Below, one piece after another: positions 18,017 through 26,929 of a stretch of 61,546 nt of DNA. The notes beneath the pieces are model-generated. The model was not told the origin of the DNA, ran no database searches, and worked only from the letters and a program-made list of their open reading frames with translations. The DNA lies in contig CAZJWR010000017.1 of assembly GCA_964549765.1 (NCBI GenBank), positions 1 to 61,546 on the forward strand. Direction: 5' to 3'. Each line of letters starts with the position of its first letter. Within the stretch, counting starts at the first letter, position 1. This DNA comes from CAZJWR01 sp964549765. GTDB taxonomy: Bacteria > Zixibacteria > MSB-5A5 > GN15 > JAAZOE01. The translations under genes and the position numbers were made by a program.

Positions 18017-18654
18017 CATCCACCTCTTCCTGAAAAACGATGGCGTATCAATTCTTTTATCGGCATATTTCGAAGCAGCCTCCAGACGGGAACGACGATT
18101 CCGCGATTGGGGAACGACAGGGCAATATGCCCCGAAAGTCGGCTCTTTTCCCGCCCGTAAGTCGGGACCACATCGATCGTCCGGCGCAGGGCGGGGAATA
18201 CGCCGTAAAACGCCTGTCCCCATCCGTAGGCCATGCCGGCGATGGCCGGATCGGCGATGACGGGAACCACGGTCAATTCTCCCCCGTCGTAGCGGATTCG
18301 TGAAAGCATATCAACGACAAAAAGGAACAGCGCTTTGGCGATCCGGAGGATTACGCCGAGTTTCATCCGGCGGCCCTTTTTGGGCTTTTTCCCTTCCTTT
18401 GCCGCTTCCCGTTCGGCTTTTTTCGCTTTTTTCTTTTTACGCGGCTCTTCCGGCGACGGTTTGAAATAGTGGACGAGCCGTCCGCACCCGATCCCGATCC
18501 GCCCGTCGGCATAGTGGACGCCGCATCCGAGAACGGTCAACGAAGCGGTCAGGCGCCGCTCGCGATATGACAAAAAAAAGACGGTTCGGGTCGTCACAAA
18601 CAACACCAAACCGACAACGATGCAGATAGCAAGTATCAGGAAAATTATCGTCAT
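18016..18654 (-). CDS. DUF2953 (YtfI-like) membrane protein
   Basis: 212 residues. One N-terminal helix (MTIIFLILAICIVVGLVLFV), a Lys/Glu-rich charged stretch in the middle (KKKKAKKAEREAAKEGKKPKKG), then a C-terminal domain with GMAYGWGQAFYGVFP, where DUF2953 proteins have a similar G-x-x-x-G-x-x-x-x-x-G motif. The ATG at 18654 begins the membrane helix; an upstream in-frame ATG at 18699 would put a polar leader before it. Its stop overlaps the GerW start (ATGA), so the two are coupled. Confidence 0.7.
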   Translation of the reverse strand: MTIIFLILAICIVVGLVLFVTTRTVFFLSYRERRLTASLTVLGCGVHYADGRIGIGCGRLVHYFKPSPEEPRKKKKAKKAEREAAKEGKKPKKGRRMKLGVILRIAKALFLFVVDMLSRIRYDGGELTVVPVIADPAIAGMAYGWGQAFYGVFPALRRTIDVVPTYGREKSRLSGHIALSFPNRGIVVPVWRLLRNMPIKELIRHRFSGRGG

Positions 18655-18766
18655 GACCGCCTGAGTCCCCGCCTCGGCCGTTCCGACATGGACCGACAAC
18701 GCTTATCCGAACGGCCGGCGGGCCGGTTGATAACCGGCGATTCCGGCAGGCGATTTCCCGGCGGGA

Positions 18767-19039
18767 TCAGTAATCCCGCTCATCGTCGTCGAGGAAATCT
18801 GCGTCTATATAATCGTCCGAATATTCGTCATCGTCATCTTCGTCTTCGTCATCGATTTGTTCTTCTTCCAGGTCCTCGTCGTCGCCTTCATATTCGTCGG
18901 GATCATCGAGCACGTCTTCACCCAGTGGGATCGATTCACCCGTTTCCATTGCATCCGAGCATTCCAACGAGCAAAAATTCATGCCGTCTTTTTGGAAGGG
19001 AACGGCTTCAATTTCTTCGCCGCAAAAATCGCAACGCAT
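18767..19039 (-). CDS. Small Cys-knuckle protein with hyperacidic tail
   Basis: 90 residues: an N-terminal Cys-x-x-Cys...Cys-x-x-x-Cys unit (MRCDFCGEE, FCSLECSDAM), likely a zinc site, followed by about 50 residues of nearly uninterrupted Asp/Glu (DDEDLEEEQIDDEDEDDDDE) with Tyr. Such tails can chelate cations, mimic nucleic acid or aid solubility. No family recognised. It lies between etfB and the DUF2953 gene on the same strand. Confidence 0.65.
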   Translation of the reverse strand: MRCDFCGEEIEAVPFQKDGMNFCSLECSDAMETGESIPLGEDVLDDPDEYEGDDEDLEEEQIDDEDEDDDDEYSDDYIDADFLDDDERDY

Positions 19040-19088
19040 GGCTCAACCTCAAGCTGTGACAATGCTACGCCGTTGTTACATTCTGATC

Positions 19089-19117
19089 GAATTAAACCAC
19101 GGCGGAAGCAAATGCAA
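19089..19117 (-). promoter_or_regulatory. Putative promoter of the acidic zinc protein gene
   Basis: On the minus strand TTGCAT (19117-19112) is 17 bases from TAATTC (19094-19089), about 45 bases ahead of ATG 19039. Same spacing as the other candidate promoters in this window. Confidence 0.35.
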
Positions 19118-19162
19118 GGACTTTTTGCCGCATGCCGAAGAAATTTTTCAGGTTATATGCAC

Positions 19163-19951
19163 CTAAATAACCTGGTCGTCGCGCAATTTCTTTATCAGAG
19201 TATCGGCGATTTCCTCGGGCGTTTCACCCGTTATTATTTCTCCCTTTTGCCTGGGGGGCGGCGACGCCGCCTTGAGCGTTTTGGTGGGAGAATTGGCGCC
19301 GACAGATTCCAGAAGCGAACCGTCCAGATCGGACGCCGCCCATTTGACGATGGTCGCCTTCTTGGCGGCCATTTTGCCTCTGAGCGACGGCAGGCGCGGT
19401 TCGTTGATTTCCTTGACGACCGACAGCACCGCCGGCAGGGCGGTGGTTACGGTGTCGTATCCCTCCTCGGTGGTGCGTTCGACCGTGGCTTCGGTATCGC
19501 TGATCTTTTCGGTTTTTCTGACAAACAGCACTTGCGGCCAGTCCAGATTAGCGGCCAGGGCCGCCGGCACCTGAGCCGAATCGTCGTCGACAGCCTGTTT
19601 CCCGGCCAGCACCAATTGGACATCGCCGATTTTCTTTATGGTTGCAGCCAGAATCCGGGCGACTGCCTGGGGATCGGAGCCCTCGAAACCGGGATCGGTT
19701 ACCAGAACGGCCTCGTCGACACCGACCGCGAGACCCTGTCGCAAGGCCGATTCGGCGCGGTCGCCGCCGACCGTGACGACGGTGACCTTGCCGCCGTTCT
19801 TTTCCTTTATGCGGAGAGCTTCCTCGATAGCGTATTCGTCGAAGGGATTAACCACTCCGGGACCCGATGGCAACGTCACCTTGCCGGCGCTTTCGTCAAC
19901 GCGGACCAATTCGATTTCGGGAACCTGTTTTATAACGACTACAATATTCAT
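19163..19951 (-). CDS. etfB: Electron transfer flavoprotein subunit beta
   Basis: 262 residues, typical EtfB length. Family landmarks: N-terminal MNIVVVIKQVPE, VNPFDEYAIEEALRIKE, VTVGGDRAESALRQGLAVGVDEAVLV, LVLAGKQAVDDDSAQVP and LPAVLSVVKEINEPRLPSLRGKM. EtfB pairs with EtfA to bind FAD (and AMP) and shuttles electrons from acyl-CoA dehydrogenases or in bifurcating complexes. No etfA is adjacent; the next gene downstream is the acidic zinc protein. GGGAGGCAGAG precedes ATG 19951. Confidence 0.92.
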   Translation of the reverse strand: MNIVVVIKQVPEIELVRVDESAGKVTLPSGPGVVNPFDEYAIEEALRIKEKNGGKVTVVTVGGDRAESALRQGLAVGVDEAVLVTDPGFEGSDPQAVARILAATIKKIGDVQLVLAGKQAVDDDSAQVPAALAANLDWPQVLFVRKTEKISDTEATVERTTEEGYDTVTTALPAVLSVVKEINEPRLPSLRGKMAAKKATIVKWAASDLDGSLLESVGANSPTKTLKAASPPPRQKGEIITGETPEEIADTLIKKLRDDQVI

Positions 19952-20033
19952 CTCTGCCTCCCTCGATACATGCGCGTCGATGGCAGCGCAGGCATCATTC
20001 TCCGGTTGCTGTTGTCATATCTTGTACGGCGCT

Positions 20034-20062
20034 AATTTAACATAGCCCGGCCCATGTGTCAA
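20034..20062 (-). promoter_or_regulatory. Putative promoter of etfB
   Basis: On the minus strand a perfect TTGACA (20062-20057), overlapping the last codons of rnc, is 17 bases from TAAATT (20039-20034). The start codon of etfB is about 76 bases downstream of the predicted start point. Confidence 0.5.
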
Positions 20063-20832
20063 TTGGGGTCGGAGCTCGATTGATCCCGCGCCCGCAGCCG
20101 CGCCAGGGCCTGGGCGGCCGCTTTCTGTTCGGCGTCCTTTTTCGACATCCCCGAACCGAATCCGATCGCTTCGCCGTTGCAAAACACGGATACCACAAAT
20201 GTTTTTTCATGTTCGGGACCTTCCTCGTCGGTGACCTCGTAGCGCGGCATCCCCGCGCCGGACGCCTGGAGATATTCAAGGAGATCGCCTTTGAAATTGC
20301 GGAAGGTTTTGTCGGTCACGATAGTTTCGACCTGGGAAAGCAAATGCCTGGTCACGAATGGCCTGACCGAGACCAGTCCGCCGTCAAGATACATGGCGGC
20401 GATAACCGATTCCAGGGCGTCGGCGGTAATCGAGGGACGGGAGCGGCCGCCGGCGCGATCTTCTTCCTCGGAGAGGAGAATATATTTGCCCAATCCCAGC
20501 GCTTCCGCCGTGCGTGACAGGGTGGTTTCGTTGACCAAAAGCGACTTGAATTTGGTCAGCCCGCCCTCGAGCTTTTCGGGATATTTGGCATAAAGGAATT
20601 CGGAGACGATCAGGCCGAGCACGGCGTCTCCGAGAAATTCCAGGCGTTCATTGGACGGCAGCCAGGTATCGTTGCCGGATTTAGCGAACGATCGATGCGT
20701 GAGCGCGATCCGCAGAAGCTCGGGATCCCGAAAGCGGTAGTTTACTTTTTCCTGAAACTCGCGCAAAAGCGATTCGATACGGTCAACATGGTGCGGACCG
20801 AGAATCGTCTTCAACGCTTCCCACAATCCCAT
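20059..20832 (-). CDS. rnc: Ribonuclease III
   Basis: 257 residues. Double-strand-specific RNase for rRNA and mRNA processing. The RNase III signature NERLEFLGDAVLGLIVSEFLY (with Glu and Asp metal ligands) lies near residue 60, and a C-terminal double-stranded-RNA-binding domain follows (GDLLEYLQA..., YEVTDEEGPEHEKTFVVSV, SKKDAEQKAAAQALARL). Last gene of the fatty-acid cluster, six bases after fabF; the fab-rnc order is widespread in bacteria. Confidence 0.95.
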   Translation of the reverse strand: MGLWEALKTILGPHHVDRIESLLREFQEKVNYRFRDPELLRIALTHRSFAKSGNDTWLPSNERLEFLGDAVLGLIVSEFLYAKYPEKLEGGLTKFKSLLVNETTLSRTAEALGLGKYILLSEEEDRAGGRSRPSITADALESVIAAMYLDGGLVSVRPFVTRHLLSQVETIVTDKTFRNFKGDLLEYLQASGAGMPRYEVTDEEGPEHEKTFVVSVFCNGEAIGFGSGMSKKDAEQKAAAQALARLRARDQSSSDPN

Positions 20833-20838
20833 AACATA

Positions 20839-22083
20839 TCACTGCGCGTGATGGGCCGCAAATATAATGCTGATATTATGTCCCCCGAAACCGAAGGAAT
20901 TGCTGATAGCGTAATTGATCTTCATCTCCCGAGCCTTGCCGGGAACATAATCAAGATCGCATTCGGGATCGGGGTTTTCGAGATTTGCGGTCGGATGAAC
21001 GATACTTTCTTTTATTGACTTGACGGTCACCGCCGATTCGACGCCGCCGGCGGCGCCTAGGAGATGTCCCGTCATTGATTTGGTCGAGTTGATCACCAGT
21101 TTTCGGGCGTGGTCGCCGAAGACGGTCTTGAGCGCCTTGGTTTCGGCGATATCGCCCAGATCGGTCGAGGTGCCATGACTGTTGACATAATCGATCTCAT
21201 CCGGTCTGATGCCGGCGTCCTTGACGGCCAAGGCCATGGCTTTGGCCGCACCGCTGCCGTCGGGCAGCGGCGCCGTGATGTGGTAGGCGTCGCAGGTCAT
21301 CCCGCAGCCGATGATTTCGGCGTATATACGGGCGTTTCGCGCCTTGGCCGATTCCAGCGATTCCAGAATTAGAATACCGGATCCTTCGCCCATGACAAAA
21401 CCGTCGCGGTCGCGATCGAACGGACGGCTGGCCCGCTCCGGCTCATCATTGCGTGTGGATATCGCCCGGGCGGCGCAGAAACCGGCCATCGACAGCTGGG
21501 TTATGGCCGATTCGGAACCGCCGGTCAGCATGATATCGGCCTCGCCTCGCTGGATAGCGTGGAACGCATCCGCGATGGCGTGCGCCGAGGAGGCGCAGGC
21601 CGATACGGTGGCATAATTGGGTCCGCGGAATCCGAATCGCAGCGCCACCAGGCCGGCACACATGTCGATGATCATCATCGGAATAAAAAAGGGCGATACC
21701 CGATCCGCGCCGCGATCCAGCATGGTTTTGTGCTGCTCTTCGAGAGTCTGGATACCCCCGATTCCCGACCCGATTATGGCTCCGCAGCGGTCTGGATCCA
21801 ACGAGTCCTGTTTCAAGCCGGCGTCGTCGAAGGCCATCTGCGCCGCGACCAGACAAAGCTGCTCGTTGGTATCCATGCGGCGGAGCGCCTTCTTGTCGAT
21901 ATACGCCTCGGGGTCGAATTCGCCGACCTGAGCGGCGATTCTCGATGACAGACCGTCCGTGGAGAATGACGTGATCTGCCTGACGCCGGATTTTCCGGCC
22001 AGCAGATTCGTCCAAGTTGTTGCGAAGTCGCGCCCGAGCGGCGTCACCGCGCCCAAGCCGGTTATGACTACCCGTGTTTTCAT
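20839..22083 (-). CDS. fabF: 3-oxoacyl-[ACP] synthase II
   Basis: 414 residues. Condenses malonyl-ACP with acyl-ACP in fatty-acid chain elongation. The thiolase-fold catalytic triad is visible: Cys163 in SACASSAHAI, His303 in NSHGTSTDLGD and His340 in KSMTGHLLGAAGG. Starts MKTRVVITGLGAVTPLG as expected. Lies between acpP and rnc in the standard order. Confidence 0.95.
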   Translation of the reverse strand: MKTRVVITGLGAVTPLGRDFATTWTNLLAGKSGVRQITSFSTDGLSSRIAAQVGEFDPEAYIDKKALRRMDTNEQLCLVAAQMAFDDAGLKQDSLDPDRCGAIIGSGIGGIQTLEEQHKTMLDRGADRVSPFFIPMMIIDMCAGLVALRFGFRGPNYATVSACASSAHAIADAFHAIQRGEADIMLTGGSESAITQLSMAGFCAARAISTRNDEPERASRPFDRDRDGFVMGEGSGILILESLESAKARNARIYAEIIGCGMTCDAYHITAPLPDGSGAAKAMALAVKDAGIRPDEIDYVNSHGTSTDLGDIAETKALKTVFGDHARKLVINSTKSMTGHLLGAAGGVESAVTVKSIKESIVHPTANLENPDPECDLDYVPGKAREMKINYAISNSFGFGGHNISIIFAAHHAQ

Positions 22084-22111
22084 AAGCGAAGAACTTCCCT
22101 GTTTCCGGTAT

Positions 22112-22351
22112 TTATTCTTCCTTGACGTGCTGCTTGATGTAGTCGATGGCTTTTCCGACTGTCAGAAGATTCTCCGATTCCTTATCCGATATCTGCAAGT
22201 TGAATTCGTCTTCCAGCGCCAAAACCAGTTCCGCCTGATCCAGAGAATCGGCGCCCAAATCCTCGACAAATGAGGCGTCTTCGGTAACCTGTTCCGCTGT
22301 TACATTCAGTTTGTCCATGACAATTTCTTTGACTCTTGCTTCGATCGACAT
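22112..22351 (-). CDS. acpP: Acyl carrier protein
   Basis: 79 residues, acidic, with the phosphopantetheine attachment Ser36 in LGADSLDQAELVLALED. Carries growing acyl chains for FabD, FabH, FabG and FabF. Typical length and composition. A strong GGAGTGAGGA precedes the ATG. Confidence 0.96.
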   Translation of the reverse strand: MSIEARVKEIVMDKLNVTAEQVTEDASFVEDLGADSLDQAELVLALEDEFNLQISDKESENLLTVGKAIDYIKQHVKEE

Positions 22352-22397
22352 TCCTCACTCCTTGTAAATTGTGGCACAATACCCTTGAATTCTGTTT

Positions 22398-23141
22398 TCA
22401 CATCAACAATCCGCCATCCACCTGCAATACCTGGCCGGTGACATAATCGGCATCGGGCGAGGCCAGAAAGGCCACCACCGACGCTACGTCGGCAGCCGAA
22501 CCGGGCCGTTTGAGGGGGATGGCATCCAAAAAAGCTTGTTTGGCCGCTTCCGGCAATTGTTCCGTCATGTGGGTGGCGATATAACCCGGCGCCACGGCGT
22601 TGACCGTGATTCCGCGACCGGCCAATTCCTTGGCCGTCGATTTGGTCAATCCGATCAGCCCCGCTTTCGAGGCCGAATAATTGGCCTGTCCGGCATTACC
22701 CATCAGCCCCACGACCGAACTGATATTGATGATTTTCCCTGAGCGGGCTTTCATCATAATTCGGGCCGCCGCCTGGGTCATCAAAAAGGCCCCCTTGAGA
22801 TTGACATTCATCACCAAATCCCAGCTTTCCGGGGTCTGGCGGATCAATAAGCCGTCGCGGGTGACGCCGGCATTATTGACCAGAATATCGAGACGCTGAA
22901 ATTTTTCCATGATCGCCTTGAGCATGCGGTCGATATCGTCCGGACTGGTGATATCCGAGGCGATGCTCATGGCGGTCATCCCCCTGGCCGACAGTTCACC
23001 GGCAGTCTTTTCGGCCTCGTCGGCCAGAACATCGGAAATGACGATATTGGCGCCCAGCGATCCCAGTTTTTCGGCGATCGCTCGCCCGATACCACGAGCG
23101 GAACCGGTGACCAGCGCCGTTTTTCCTTCCAGAATCTGCAT
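22398..23141 (-). CDS. fabG: 3-oxoacyl-[ACP] reductase
   Basis: 247 residues, NADPH-dependent short-chain dehydrogenase. Cofactor motif TGSARGIGRAIAE at 12-24, NNAG at 89-92, and catalytic Ser142, Tyr155 and Lys159 (NISSVVGLMGNAGQANYSASK). C-terminus ends VTGQVLQVDGGLLM as usual for FabG. Reduces 3-oxoacyl-ACP. Four bases downstream of fabD. Confidence 0.95.
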   Translation of the reverse strand: MQILEGKTALVTGSARGIGRAIAEKLGSLGANIVISDVLADEAEKTAGELSARGMTAMSIASDITSPDDIDRMLKAIMEKFQRLDILVNNAGVTRDGLLIRQTPESWDLVMNVNLKGAFLMTQAAARIMMKARSGKIINISSVVGLMGNAGQANYSASKAGLIGLTKSTAKELAGRGITVNAVAPGYIATHMTEQLPEAAKQAFLDAIPLKRPGSAADVASVVAFLASPDADYVTGQVLQVDGGLLM

Positions 23142-23145
23142 GCCG

Positions 23146-24087
23146 CTATTCCTGCCTGTTATGCACGGCCACGATCTGCTCCAGGTCGGCCAGCGTATCG
23201 ATATTGTGAGCCGTGGTTCCTTTCATATCGCGTTTTGCCAATCCCGTTAAAACCTTTCCGGGGCCGATTTCGATGATGGTATCGACGCCCTCGGAGGCGA
23301 AAAAAGCCATCGTATCGCGCCACCTTACCGGGGCCGTGATCTGTTTCACCAGCAACCGCCGGATTTCATCCGGATCAGAAACGGGCGCGGCGGTGACATT
23401 GGCCACCACCGGCGGTTTGGCCGGGTTGATCGATAATTTTTCGAGACAGGCGGCCATACCGTCGACCGCCGGCTCCATCAGCGGGGAATGAAAGGCGCCG
23501 CCGACTTCCAGCATCACGGCCCGTTTGGCCCCGGCTTCACTCGCCAGACGGCAGGCTTCTTCGACGGCAGCCCTTTCACCCGAAATGGCGACCTGCATCG
23601 ATGAATTTATATTCGCCTTGGTGACAACACCCGTGGCCGAGGCGGCCCGGCACACTTCATCCAACTTATCCTCGGGCAGCGCCAGGATGGCGGCCATGGT
23701 TCCGGGGTTGGCCCGGCAGGCGTCCTCCATCAGTTCGGCCCGGGTGCAGACGGCGGTGATGGCGTCTTCGAAACTCATGGCGCCGCAGCTCACCAAAGCC
23801 GAATATTCCCCCAGGCTGTGCCCGGCGGCATATTCATGTGGTGGCAGATCGTCGCCGGCGATTTCGAGAAGCGCCAGCGAATGAATCAGAATAGCCGGTT
23901 GGGTATATATCGTCTGCTTGAGCGTTTCGGCCGGGCCTTCGAATGATATTCGCGCCAGGTCGTCTCCCAAAAGTTCCGACGCCTGGGCGTAAAAGCCCTT
24001 GACGCGGTCGGATTTCCGGTGTAATTCCTGCCCCATCCCGACATATTGTGAGGCTTGCCCGGGAAATATGAATGCTATTCCGGTCAC
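23146..24087 (-). CDS. fabD: Malonyl-CoA:ACP transacylase
   Basis: 313 residues. Loads malonyl groups on ACP. FPGQASQYVGMG at the start, nucleophile Ser91 in AGHSLGEYSAL, and the partner His200 in VGGAFHSPLM. Four bases separate it from fabH upstream and fabG downstream. Confidence 0.95.
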   Translation of the reverse strand: MTGIAFIFPGQASQYVGMGQELHRKSDRVKGFYAQASELLGDDLARISFEGPAETLKQTIYTQPAILIHSLALLEIAGDDLPPHEYAAGHSLGEYSALVSCGAMSFEDAITAVCTRAELMEDACRANPGTMAAILALPEDKLDEVCRAASATGVVTKANINSSMQVAISGERAAVEEACRLASEAGAKRAVMLEVGGAFHSPLMEPAVDGMAACLEKLSINPAKPPVVANVTAAPVSDPDEIRRLLVKQITAPVRWRDTMAFFASEGVDTIIEIGPGKVLTGLAKRDMKGTTAHNIDTLADLEQIVAVHNRQE

Positions 24088-24090
24088 TCC

Positions 24091-25080
24091 TTACCAGCGG
24101 ATCAGCGCCGCTCCCCATGTTAGGCCGCCGCCGAAGGCGACCGTGACGATATTATCCCCTTTCTTGACGCGCCCTGCCTGAATCGCCTGGTCGAGCGCCA
24201 GCGGCACCGAGGCCGCCGAGGTATTGCCGTACTTTTCGATATTCAAAAACACTTTTTCCCAGGGCAGTTTCAGCCGGGCGGCAGTCGCCCGGATAATGCG
24301 AATATTGGCCTGATGCGGGACGAATAGATCGATATCATCGGAGGTAAGCCCGGCTTCCTTGACCACCCGCGCCGCCGCGTCGCCCATGAAGCGCACGGCA
24401 TGTTTGAATACCTCGTTGCCGTTCATGCGGATACAGGTGTTGGTCCGATGACTCTTGTCGCCGTTGGTATGCGAGCAGGGAGCATGGGTGCCGCCGTCGG
24501 GAATATAAAGCAGATTATCCAGCGTACCGTCCGATTTTAGGTAGGTCGCGAGAATACCGCTATCGTCGTCGGATTCGGTGACTATGGCCGCCCCGGCGGC
24601 ATCGCCGAACAAGACGCAGGTATTTCTGTCCTCGTAATTGGTGATCGAACTCAATTTTTCCGAACCAAACACCAGGACGCGCTTATACATCCCGGCCTTG
24701 ACATAGGCCTGGGCCACGGAAAGGCCGTGAATAAAGCCGGCACACGCCGCGACGATATCCATCGAGGCAGCGTTGACGGCGCCGAGTTTTTTCTGGATCA
24801 TGCAGGACAGCGACGGCAGACGAAAATCGGGGGTCACCGTTCCGGCCAGTATGAGATCGATATCGGCCGGGGTCATGCCGGCCATTTTGAAGGCGCCCTG
24901 AGCCGCCGCCACGCACATATCGGAATTATCTTCATCGTCGGAAGCGATGCGCCGTTCCTTGATCCCGGTCCGGCTGATGATCCACTCGTCCGAGGTATCG
25001 ACTATCTTTTCCAGGTCGCTGTTCGTCAGTATTTTCGCGGGAGCAAATGATCCAATCCCGGCAATTTTGGGTCTTACCAT
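24091..25080 (-). CDS. fabH: 3-oxoacyl-[ACP] synthase III
   Basis: 329 residues. Starts fatty-acid synthesis from acyl-CoA and malonyl-ACP. Triad Cys113 (VAACAGFIHG), His256 (LFVPHQANIRI) and Asn286 (IEKYGNTSAAS). The N-terminal VRPKIAGIGSFAPAKILTN and DEWIISRTGIKERR are characteristic. Primer specificity (acetyl or branched) cannot be judged. Confidence 0.95.
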   Translation of the reverse strand: MVRPKIAGIGSFAPAKILTNSDLEKIVDTSDEWIISRTGIKERRIASDDEDNSDMCVAAAQGAFKMAGMTPADIDLILAGTVTPDFRLPSLSCMIQKKLGAVNAASMDIVAACAGFIHGLSVAQAYVKAGMYKRVLVFGSEKLSSITNYEDRNTCVLFGDAAGAAIVTESDDDSGILATYLKSDGTLDNLLYIPDGGTHAPCSHTNGDKSHRTNTCIRMNGNEVFKHAVRFMGDAAARVVKEAGLTSDDIDLFVPHQANIRIIRATAARLKLPWEKVFLNIEKYGNTSAASVPLALDQAIQAGRVKKGDNIVTVAFGGGLTWGAALIRW

Positions 25081-25104
25081 CGGCTGCGTCCTACGTTAAA
25101 ATCC

Positions 25105-26199
25105 CTATCGTAATTTCCTGATGCCGTTTACCGAACCGGCGACGGTGATGTCGCCGTTGCGGCCGGCCAGCAGTTCCGTCTCGATCTTCTTGTTGATCTG
25201 ATCGCCGACGATCTCGCGCGCGACCATAATGGCCTGGCGGATGGCTTTGGCCGACGATTCTCCATGACAGATTATACACACGCCATTGATCCCCAGCAGC
25301 GGGGCGCCGCCGACCTCGGCGTAATCGAAGGTCTTCCGCAGACGCCGCAAAAACGGCGACATGAGCAGGGCGCCGAATCGCGAAAAAATATTCGTGGATA
25401 CCTGACGGCGGATGGAGGAGGTGAGAAATCCCTCCACCGATTCGGCGAATTTCAGCACGACGTTGCCGACGAAGCCGTCGGTGACGACGACCTCGACCTT
25501 GCCCATGAGAATATCGCGGCCCTCGATATTGCCGATGAAATTAAGTGATTTGTTGGCATCGAGGAGAGCGTGCGCCTCCAGGATCAAATCATTCCCCTTG
25601 CTCCGCTCTTCGCCGATCGACAGCAACCCGATACGGGGGCGGTCGATGCGGAACATATGGTTGGCTACGATCGATCCCATGACGCCGAACTGGTACAGGT
25701 TGAGCGGCTTGCAGTCGGAATTGGCGCCCACGTCGAGGACAATGGTCGGCCGCATCTCCACGGTCGGGAAAAACGAGGCGATGGCGGGGCGTTTGACACC
25801 GCGCAGGCGGCCCAAATTGAGCATGGCCGTGCCCATCACGGCACCGGTATTGCCGGGTGATATGACGGCATCGACATGGCCTTCTTTATGCAGATGTATC
25901 GCCTCGGCAATGGAGGTGTCGCGCCGCCGCACGGCGTCAGCAGGCGAGTCGTGCATCGTGACCTCCTCCGGGGCGTGATGGACGTCGATATTCGGCGGCA
26001 GGTCGTGATACCGATCCAGTTCGGATTTGATTATATCGCTTCGGCCCACAAGCACGATTTTGCAGACATCGGGGCACTCGCGCGCGGCGTCGATGGCGCC
26101 GCGGATTATGGTCGCGGGACCGGTATCGGTTCCCATGACATCGAGCGCAAAAGTCGGCTTTCTTTCTTCAGTCATCACCAGGGCGTTTTCTGAGGTCAC
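25105..26199 (-). CDS. plsX: Phosphate acyltransferase PlsX
   Basis: 364 residues. Makes acyl-phosphate from acyl-ACP for phospholipid synthesis. Begins with the family strand FALDVMGTDTGPATIIRGA; further ISPGNTGAVMGTAM, IVLDVGANSDCKP and VVTDGFVGNVVLKF are characteristic. The GTG at 26199 overlaps the rpmF stop (GTGA), which favours this start; ATG 26175, giving 356 residues, is the alternative. Confidence 0.93.
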   Translation of the reverse strand: MTSENALVMTEERKPTFALDVMGTDTGPATIIRGAIDAARECPDVCKIVLVGRSDIIKSELDRYHDLPPNIDVHHAPEEVTMHDSPADAVRRRDTSIAEAIHLHKEGHVDAVISPGNTGAVMGTAMLNLGRLRGVKRPAIASFFPTVEMRPTIVLDVGANSDCKPLNLYQFGVMGSIVANHMFRIDRPRIGLLSIGEERSKGNDLILEAHALLDANKSLNFIGNIEGRDILMGKVEVVVTDGFVGNVVLKFAESVEGFLTSSIRRQVSTNIFSRFGALLMSPFLRRLRKTFDYAEVGGAPLLGINGVCIICHGESSAKAIRQAIMVAREIVGDQINKKIETELLAGRNGDITVAGSVNGIRKLR

Positions 26200-26375
26200 G
26201 AACCGACCGCGATAATTTCCTCATCCTTGTAGTAACCGCAATTGGGGCAGATATGATGCGACAGCTTGGGCTGATGGCAGTGGCCGCATTCGACGATGGT
26301 CGGCGGTTGCAATTTCCAATGCGTCCGGCGTTTGCGCCCGCGGGTCCGGGAGTGTCTCCGTTTTGGTAAGGGCAT
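26196..26375 (-). CDS. rpmF: 50S ribosomal protein L32
   Basis: A 59-codon gene, easily missed because of its size. The translation begins MPLPKRRHSRTRGRKRRTHW and continues with a four-cysteine-type zinc ribbon, C-G-x-C at 30-33 (ECGHC) and C-P-N-C (45-48), ending KDEEIIAVGS. This is the L32 pattern, highly basic at the start. GGAGAGAT precedes the ATG. Position between yceD and plsX is the conserved one. Four bases overlap plsX. Confidence 0.95.
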   Translation of the reverse strand: MPLPKRRHSRTRGRKRRTHWKLQPPTIVECGHCHQPKLSHHICPNCGYYKDEEIIAVGS

Positions 26376-26408
26376 GATCTCTCCTTCGCTTTCGGATCGT
26401 ACTCGTGT

Positions 26409-26921
26409 CTATTTCAGCAGGTCGCGGAGGGCGTCCCATCGAGGATCCGTTTTCTCTACCTTGCATTCACACGTTTCTTCGTTGCGGTTGACGCCGCATA
26501 TGGGGCATAGGCCGCGGCAATCGTCGCGACACAGCGGTTTGAGCGGAGCTCCCAAAAGCAACGCTTCGCGGACCGGCCCGGAGATGTCGATCTCCGACGA
26601 ACCGGCAGCAACCAGCAACTCGTTATCGAGCGCCTCGTCGCGACTGACGGCGGCGACGTCGGCAACCTCCTGAATGGAGAAATCGATCTCGCCGCGCAGA
26701 GTCGCCGTATACGGTTCGAGGCACCGCGAACATTCCAACCGCGCTTCGGTCACAGCTTGCCCATGACAATAATACACATGATCGCCGGGCACAACCTCAA
26801 AATCGGCCGTGACCATCCCAATCGCCGTGAACCCCACCCCTTCGATATGCATTCGGTTGGCGCCATCGGTCAGGGTCACGCGGGCCGGGAGGCTTTCCAA
26901 AGCGCGCAAATTCAGTATCAT
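26409..26921 (-). CDS. yceD: DUF177/YceD family protein
   Basis: 170 residues, first gene of the fatty-acid cluster. Family landmarks: LECSRCLEPY in the middle and LCRDDCRGLCPICGVNRNEE near the end, a Cys-rich segment likely binding zinc. YceD/DUF177 proteins are linked to 23S rRNA accumulation and sit upstream of rpmF in many phyla. The ATG at 26921 lies only about 8 bases beyond the -10 box proposed here, so the transcript may have little or no leader. Confidence 0.9.
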   Translation of the reverse strand: MILNLRALESLPARVTLTDGANRMHIEGVGFTAIGMVTADFEVVPGDHVYYCHGQAVTEARLECSRCLEPYTATLRGEIDFSIQEVADVAAVSRDEALDNELLVAAGSSEIDISGPVREALLLGAPLKPLCRDDCRGLCPICGVNRNEETCECKVEKTDPRWDALRDLLK

Positions 26922-26929
26922 AGCCTTTC

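Noticed and set aside
18857..20035. 392-codon plus-strand frame opposite etfB
   Set aside because: etfB is unmistakable on the minus strand; the plus-strand frame has no motif.
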